A stretch of 17,784 bases of DNA from Porticoccus sp047635255 (GTDB taxonomy: Bacteria; Pseudomonadota; Gammaproteobacteria; Pseudomonadales; Porticoccaceae). Of this stretch, positions 14,788 to 17,784 are shown piece by piece (position 1 is the first letter of the stretch; every line of letters starts with the position of its first letter). The notes beneath the pieces are model-generated. The model was not told the origin of the DNA, did no database searches, and saw only the letters and a list, made by a program, of their open reading frames with translations. A program made the translations under genes and the position numbers. The stretch lies in NCBI GenBank assembly GCA_047635255.1, contig JBLIIR010000023.1:1-17784 (forward strand). The letters run 5' to 3'.

Positions 14788-15091
14788 GATATAGTTTCTG
14801 CACGTTGTGCAGCTGACATTTAGATCTAATCAAATGACAGCCTTCGATGATTTTTGTTTGGGTTAAAAGCAGGCGCTAAGGTACCACATTCGTCGCTTTA
14901 ACGGTACTCTGTGGAAGGGTAGAGCCCATGAGGGCCACCGATGTTCTTATGCTTTATGCTACTGTATGAAATTATTCTTGGAAAAACAACTATAGAACTT
15001 GCTCTGGATCTGAGTGATTGTTAGAGTTAAGGGTGGACTAAGACGTGCCAAAAAACCTTTATGCTGAACCAACAAGCCTAGGAAGATGTGG
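14788..15091. other. Divergent intergenic region between gatC and mreB
   Basis: About 300 bp without a convincing gene. It must hold the promoters of both divergent operons, but no -35/-10 pair stands out. Structures seen: CTGCAC-GTT-GTGCAG at 14798-14812, the 10-bp palindrome TTAGATCTAA at 14820-14829, and GCCC-ATGA-GGGC at 14924-14935. AGGA at 15080-15083 is the mreB ribosome binding site. Confidence 0.6.
14798..14812. repeat. Perfect inverted repeat just upstream of gatC
   Basis: CTGCAC (14798-14803) and GTGCAG (14807-14812) are exact reverse complements with a 3-nt spacer. On the gatC mRNA this would be a 6-bp hairpin ending 10 nt before the start codon, where a ribosome binding site is expected. 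As DNA it could be a 15-bp operator. Confidence 0.5.
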
Positions 15092-16126
15092 ATGTTAAAG
15101 AGATTGCGTGGAATTTTTTCTAATGACCTTTCTATTGATTTGGGAACAGCAAACACACTTATTTATGTCAAAGAAAAAGGCATAGTTCTTAACGAGCCCT
15201 CTGTGGTTGCTATTCGACATCACAATGGCCAGAAAATTGTTGATGCTGTCGGTGTGGAAGCGAAGAGAATGCTGGGTCGTACCCCCGGAAACATTACTGC
15301 TATTAGACCCCTAAAAGATGGTGTTATAGCAGATTTTCAAGTTACCGAAAAAATGCTTCAGTACTTCATTAAAAAAGTACATGCACATAGCTTTATTCCA
15401 CCGAGTCCTAGGGTGCTTATTTGTGTGCCCTGCGCAGCCACAGAAGTTGAGAAAAGAGCTATTCGCGAGTCAGCCTATAGCGCTGGAGCTAGAGAGGTAT
15501 TCCTAATAGAAGAGCCTATGGCTGCTGCATTGGGGGCTGGCATGCCTGTAGGCGAGGCCTGTGGCTCTATGGTGGTCGATATTGGTGGAGGCACGACAGA
15601 AATTGCTATTTTGTCTCTCAATGGAGTTGTTTTCTCTGATTCGGCACGTATTGGCGGCGATCGCTTTGACGAGGCTATTGGTGGTTACGTGCGGCGTAAA
15701 TACGGTAGCGTGATCGGCGAAACAACAGCTGAGCGTATCAAATTTGAAATTGGAAGCGCCTATCCGGCAAAAGAGATTCGAGAGATTGAAGTAAGGGGTC
15801 GAAACTTAGCTGAAGGGGTCCCAAAGAGCATAACATTAAATAGTGACGAAATATTAGAGGCTCTACAAGAACCATTGTCAGGGATAGTGCAAGCAGTAAA
15901 ACGAGTGCTGGAGCAATCTCCACCTGAACTAGCCTCTGATATAGCAGAAACTGGAATTGTTTTAACTGGAGGTGGCGCCTTATTACGTGACCTAGATCGC
16001 CTGCTTACTCATGAGACTGGCTTGCCAGTCCTTATAGCTGATGATCCTTTGACTTGTGTTGCTAGAGGTGGGGGAAAAGCCTTAGAAACCATGGATCAGC
16101 GACATATGGATGTGATGACGTATTAA
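15092..16126 (+). CDS. mreB: Rod-shape-determining actin homologue MreB
   Basis: MreB forms membrane-associated filaments that orient the lateral-wall synthesis machinery. I choose the ATG at 15092 (344 residues), because AGGA at 15080-15083 is 8 nt away and the family begins M-L-K-R-L-R-G; an in-frame ATG six bases earlier is too close to that site. Actin-fold nucleotide motifs are present: phosphate-1 D-L-G-T-A-N-T (16-22), phosphate-2 V-V-D-I-G-G-G-T-T-E-I (161-171) and the adenosine motif T-G-G-G-A-L-L (292-298). The amphipathic N-terminal M-L-K-R-L-R-G-I-F fits membrane contact. It starts an mreBCD operon, the standard gammaproteobacterial arrangement, divergent from gatCAB as in pseudomonads. 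Confidence 0.97.
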   Translation: MLKRLRGIFSNDLSIDLGTANTLIYVKEKGIVLNEPSVVAIRHHNGQKIVDAVGVEAKRMLGRTPGNITAIRPLKDGVIADFQVTEKMLQYFIKKVHAHSFIPPSPRVLICVPCAATEVEKRAIRESAYSAGAREVFLIEEPMAAALGAGMPVGEACGSMVVDIGGGTTEIAILSLNGVVFSDSARIGGDRFDEAIGGYVRRKYGSVIGETTAERIKFEIGSAYPAKEIREIEVRGRNLAEGVPKSITLNSDEILEALQEPLSGIVQAVKRVLEQSPPELASDIAETGIVLTGGGALLRDLDRLLTHETGLPVLIADDPLTCVARGGGKALETMDQRHMDVMTY

Positions 16127-16195
16127 TAAATAGTTATTATTGGTCCAATAAGTTTTTTTGGCTTCAGGTTTGACTGTTGTGGGGAGCAAGGCGAT

Positions 16196-17044
16196 ATGAG
16201 GAACCTTTTTTCTAGTGGCCCTTCATATGCACGCCGAATGTTACTCCTGTCTTTTATCGCTGGAATTCTTCTGCTAGTTGATGCTACCACTCAGTGGTTA
16301 AAGCCTCTGCGCCCCTGGATTGCTGAATTCACTATACCTATTTTTTCGGTAGCATTGCTTCCAAGATGGGTAAATGAAGTCGCAAATGAGTTTGCAGGCA
16401 CCGCAAACCTCAAAGAGGAGAATAAGCTTCAAAAAGTAGAATTATTGATTCTCAAGGGCCGCTTGCAACGGATGGCAGAACTTATCGCTGAAAATTCCCG
16501 ACTACGAAATTTGCTGAATGTCACAGAAATTCCACAACACAGCGTTTTAGTCGCAGAGCTGATAGGCGTTTCTCCTGACCCCTTGAGTCATACTATTATA
16601 ATTGATCGCGGAAAAAATTATAAAGTGTTTGAGGGCCAGGCTGTGCTTGATGCTGATGGACTAATGGGGCAAGTTATAGAAGTATATGATGCTAGCAGTA
16701 AGGTGCTATTGATTAGTGATAGTTCGCATGCATTGCCCGTGCAAGTTTTAAGAAATGGGATGCGTTCTATTGCAGAGGGGTATGGTGATTTTAGGCATTT
16801 ATCTCTGCGTTATGTTTCTACTATTGCAGACATAAAAGAAGGTGACCAGCTGGTTAGTTCTGGTCTTGGCGGTCGATACCCTTCTGGATACCCTGTTGGG
16901 GTAGTTGTTTCTGTTAATGCAATAAGCGGTAATCCGTATCTTACTGTAGATATTAAACCCGCGGCTCAAATAGATCAAAGTCGTTATTTATTGCTCGTAT
17001 CCCAAACTGTAGAAAAATTTGGAGCAAGCAAGAATGCTCGATAA
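16196..17044 (+). CDS. mreC: Rod-shape-determining protein MreC
   Basis: MreC is a bitopic inner-membrane protein whose periplasmic part links MreB to the elongation transpeptidase PBP2. The 282-residue protein has a short basic cytoplasmic start, one membrane segment at about 15-29, a charged coiled-coil segment at about 72-107, and then the double beta-barrel domain with I-I-I-D-R-G (134-139), G-L-M-G-Q-V and Y-P-S-G-Y-P-V-G-V-V near the end. AAGG lies 5 nt before the ATG. It follows mreB by 69 nt and overlaps mreD by 11 nt. Length is in the normal range, though it lacks the long Pro-rich C-terminal tail some relatives have. Confidence 0.95.
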   Translation: MRNLFSSGPSYARRMLLLSFIAGILLLVDATTQWLKPLRPWIAEFTIPIFSVALLPRWVNEVANEFAGTANLKEENKLQKVELLILKGRLQRMAELIAENSRLRNLLNVTEIPQHSVLVAELIGVSPDPLSHTIIIDRGKNYKVFEGQAVLDADGLMGQVIEVYDASSKVLLISDSSHALPVQVLRNGMRSIAEGYGDFRHLSLRYVSTIADIKEGDQLVSSGLGGRYPSGYPVGVVVSVNAISGNPYLTVDIKPAAQIDQSRYLLLVSQTVEKFGASKNAR

Positions 17045-17549
17045 GACTTACTCTTTATATTTTTACAGTACTATTTCATTATTCATGGCACTATTATTGC
17101 AAATTACTCCTGTATTTGGCTCCACAGCATATTGGAGGCCTCAGTTTTTATTATTGATTGTGTCTTACTGGCTACTTAAAAAGCAACGCCAATATGGTGT
17201 TGCTTTTGCGTGGCTCGCTGGTATGCTCCTTGACATATTTTCAGGGCAAATGCTTGGTCGTCATGCGATAACTTTTTCATTTTGTGCTTATATTTTAATC
17301 CTTCTAAACAAGCGGTTTTATCACTTTGGATTGCTGTCTCAAGCTTTTTTAATCTTTCTTCTAGTCCTACTCAATCAGCTATTGGTAGCCAGTATTTCTC
17401 TGCTTTATCGAACGGACTGGAGTATTGTTATGCTAATTGCCCCAGCAATAACATCTGCTCTGATTTGGCCGCTTTTATTTTTGCTGATGAATAGGTTACT
17501 CAAGAATTACAGGTTGAACCAAGATAATGAATTTGAAGATCAGGGATAG
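17034..17549 (+). CDS. mreD: Rod-shape-determining protein MreD
   Basis: MreD is a small polytopic inner-membrane protein that works with MreC in the elongasome. I choose the ATG at 17034 (171 residues), with GGAG 9 nt upstream inside mreC, over a TTG five codons earlier. The start overlaps the end of mreC by 11 nt, suggesting coupled translation. About five hydrophobic segments are visible, and the family block G-M-L-L-D-I-F-S-G-Q-M-L-G-R-H-A (63-78) is well preserved. The C-terminus is charged and probably cytoplasmic. The expected next gene in pseudomonads, maf, does not follow directly here. Confidence 0.92.
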   Translation: MLDKTYSLYFYSTISLFMALLLQITPVFGSTAYWRPQFLLLIVSYWLLKKQRQYGVAFAWLAGMLLDIFSGQMLGRHAITFSFCAYILILLNKRFYHFGLLSQAFLIFLLVLLNQLLVASISLLYRTDWSIVMLIAPAITSALIWPLLFLLMNRLLKNYRLNQDNEFEDQG

Positions 17550-17568
17550 CTGCCAATGACAGGCTATC
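17545..17568 (+). repeat. Hairpin overlapping the mreD stop codon
   Basis: GATAGC (17545-17550) and GCTATC (17563-17568) pair perfectly, and TG/CA extends the stem past a bulged G. There is no T tract, so it is not a standard intrinsic terminator; it may protect the 3' end of the mreBCD transcript. Weak call. Confidence 0.35.
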
Positions 17569-17747
17569 ATTCGGGCCAATTTGTTACAGCAAGTGATCAG
17601 GAAAAGCTAAGCTCAAGATTCAGTTACTAAATTTATACTGATGATGCTGAGCATAAATTGTTTGAAGTAAAATTCACTAGAGAGATGTCAGCTTTTTAGT
17701 TTAAGTCGCAATATCCAAGTTGGGAGTGTTCTTTGGATCGAGCTGTT

Positions 17748-17784
17748 GTGTTAAAGAAAATTGCCTGCGGTATTTTTCTACTGG
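17748..17784 (+). CDS. Possible start of a membrane or exported protein (runs off the window)
   Basis: From a GTG at 17748 the frame reads M-L-K-K-I-A-C-G-I-F-L-L and continues off the edge. It resembles the start of a protein with an N-terminal membrane segment. A TTG at 17733 in the same frame, with GGGAG at 17722-17726, is an alternative start. In pseudomonads the mreBCD block is followed by maf, rng and a large YhdP-type protein; the last has a start of this style, but 12 residues cannot prove identity. Confidence 0.3.
   Translation, partial: MLKKIACGIFLL

Noticed and set aside
14880..14940. G/C-rich inverted segments upstream of mreB as a structured RNA gene
   Set aside because: Pairings are short and mutually inconsistent, and no tRNA, tmRNA or known small RNA pattern could be recognised.

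Overview
The window is a gene-dense, AT-leaning stretch (about 40% GC by eye) of a gammaproteobacterial chromosome. Gene content and order point to a relative of Pseudomonas, possibly a marine Cellvibrionales-type organism: ispE-lolB-TPR lipoprotein running divergently from hemA-prfA-prmC, gatCAB running divergently from mreBCD, a pseudomonad-type RhlB, and a small PA4642-family protein. The order assignment is inference; the class is fairly secure. There are no rRNA or tRNA genes, insertion sequences, CRISPR arrays or phage genes. Most of it is core chromosome.

Layout: (1) 1-2656, minus strand: TPR lipoprotein, lolB and the first 74 codons of ispE, nearly abutting, probably one operon. (2) 2815-6173, plus strand: hemA, prfA and prmC, covering the first step of tetrapyrrole synthesis, release factor 1, and the methylase that modifies that release factor. 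(3) 6185-6661, minus: a flavin reductase-like FMN-binding protein convergent with prmC. (4) 6896-9701, plus: two DEAD-box RNA helicases, rhlB and rhlE, each with an untranslated leader. (5) 9725-10190: a bidirectional terminator, then a minus-strand cold-shock protein gene with a strong promoter and a leader of about 150 nt. (6) 10259-11486, minus: a broken cupin gene, a lipocalin-like protein and a PA4642-family protein, downstream of gatB. (7) 11536-14787, minus: gatC-gatA-gatB with overlapping ends, the tRNA-dependent amidotransferase. (8) 15092-17549, plus: mreB-mreC-mreD, the rod-shape system. (9) 17550-17784: mostly non-coding, with a possible gene start running off the end.

The most unusual item is at 10259-10623. 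A cupin gene that is otherwise complete, with a good ribosome binding site and both cupin motifs, is interrupted by a tandem array of an 8-bp unit (five full copies plus a 7-base partial copy, 10461-10507). Removing four units (32 bp) restores one clean 110-codon frame, so this is a recent repeat-expansion lesion, a switchable locus, or an assembly artefact. A second cluster of interest is rhlB, rhlE and the csp gene. Both helicase leaders carry an extended -10 element with a CCTTCGGT block 15-17 nt downstream inside a hairpin, which suggests shared post-transcriptional or cold-linked control.
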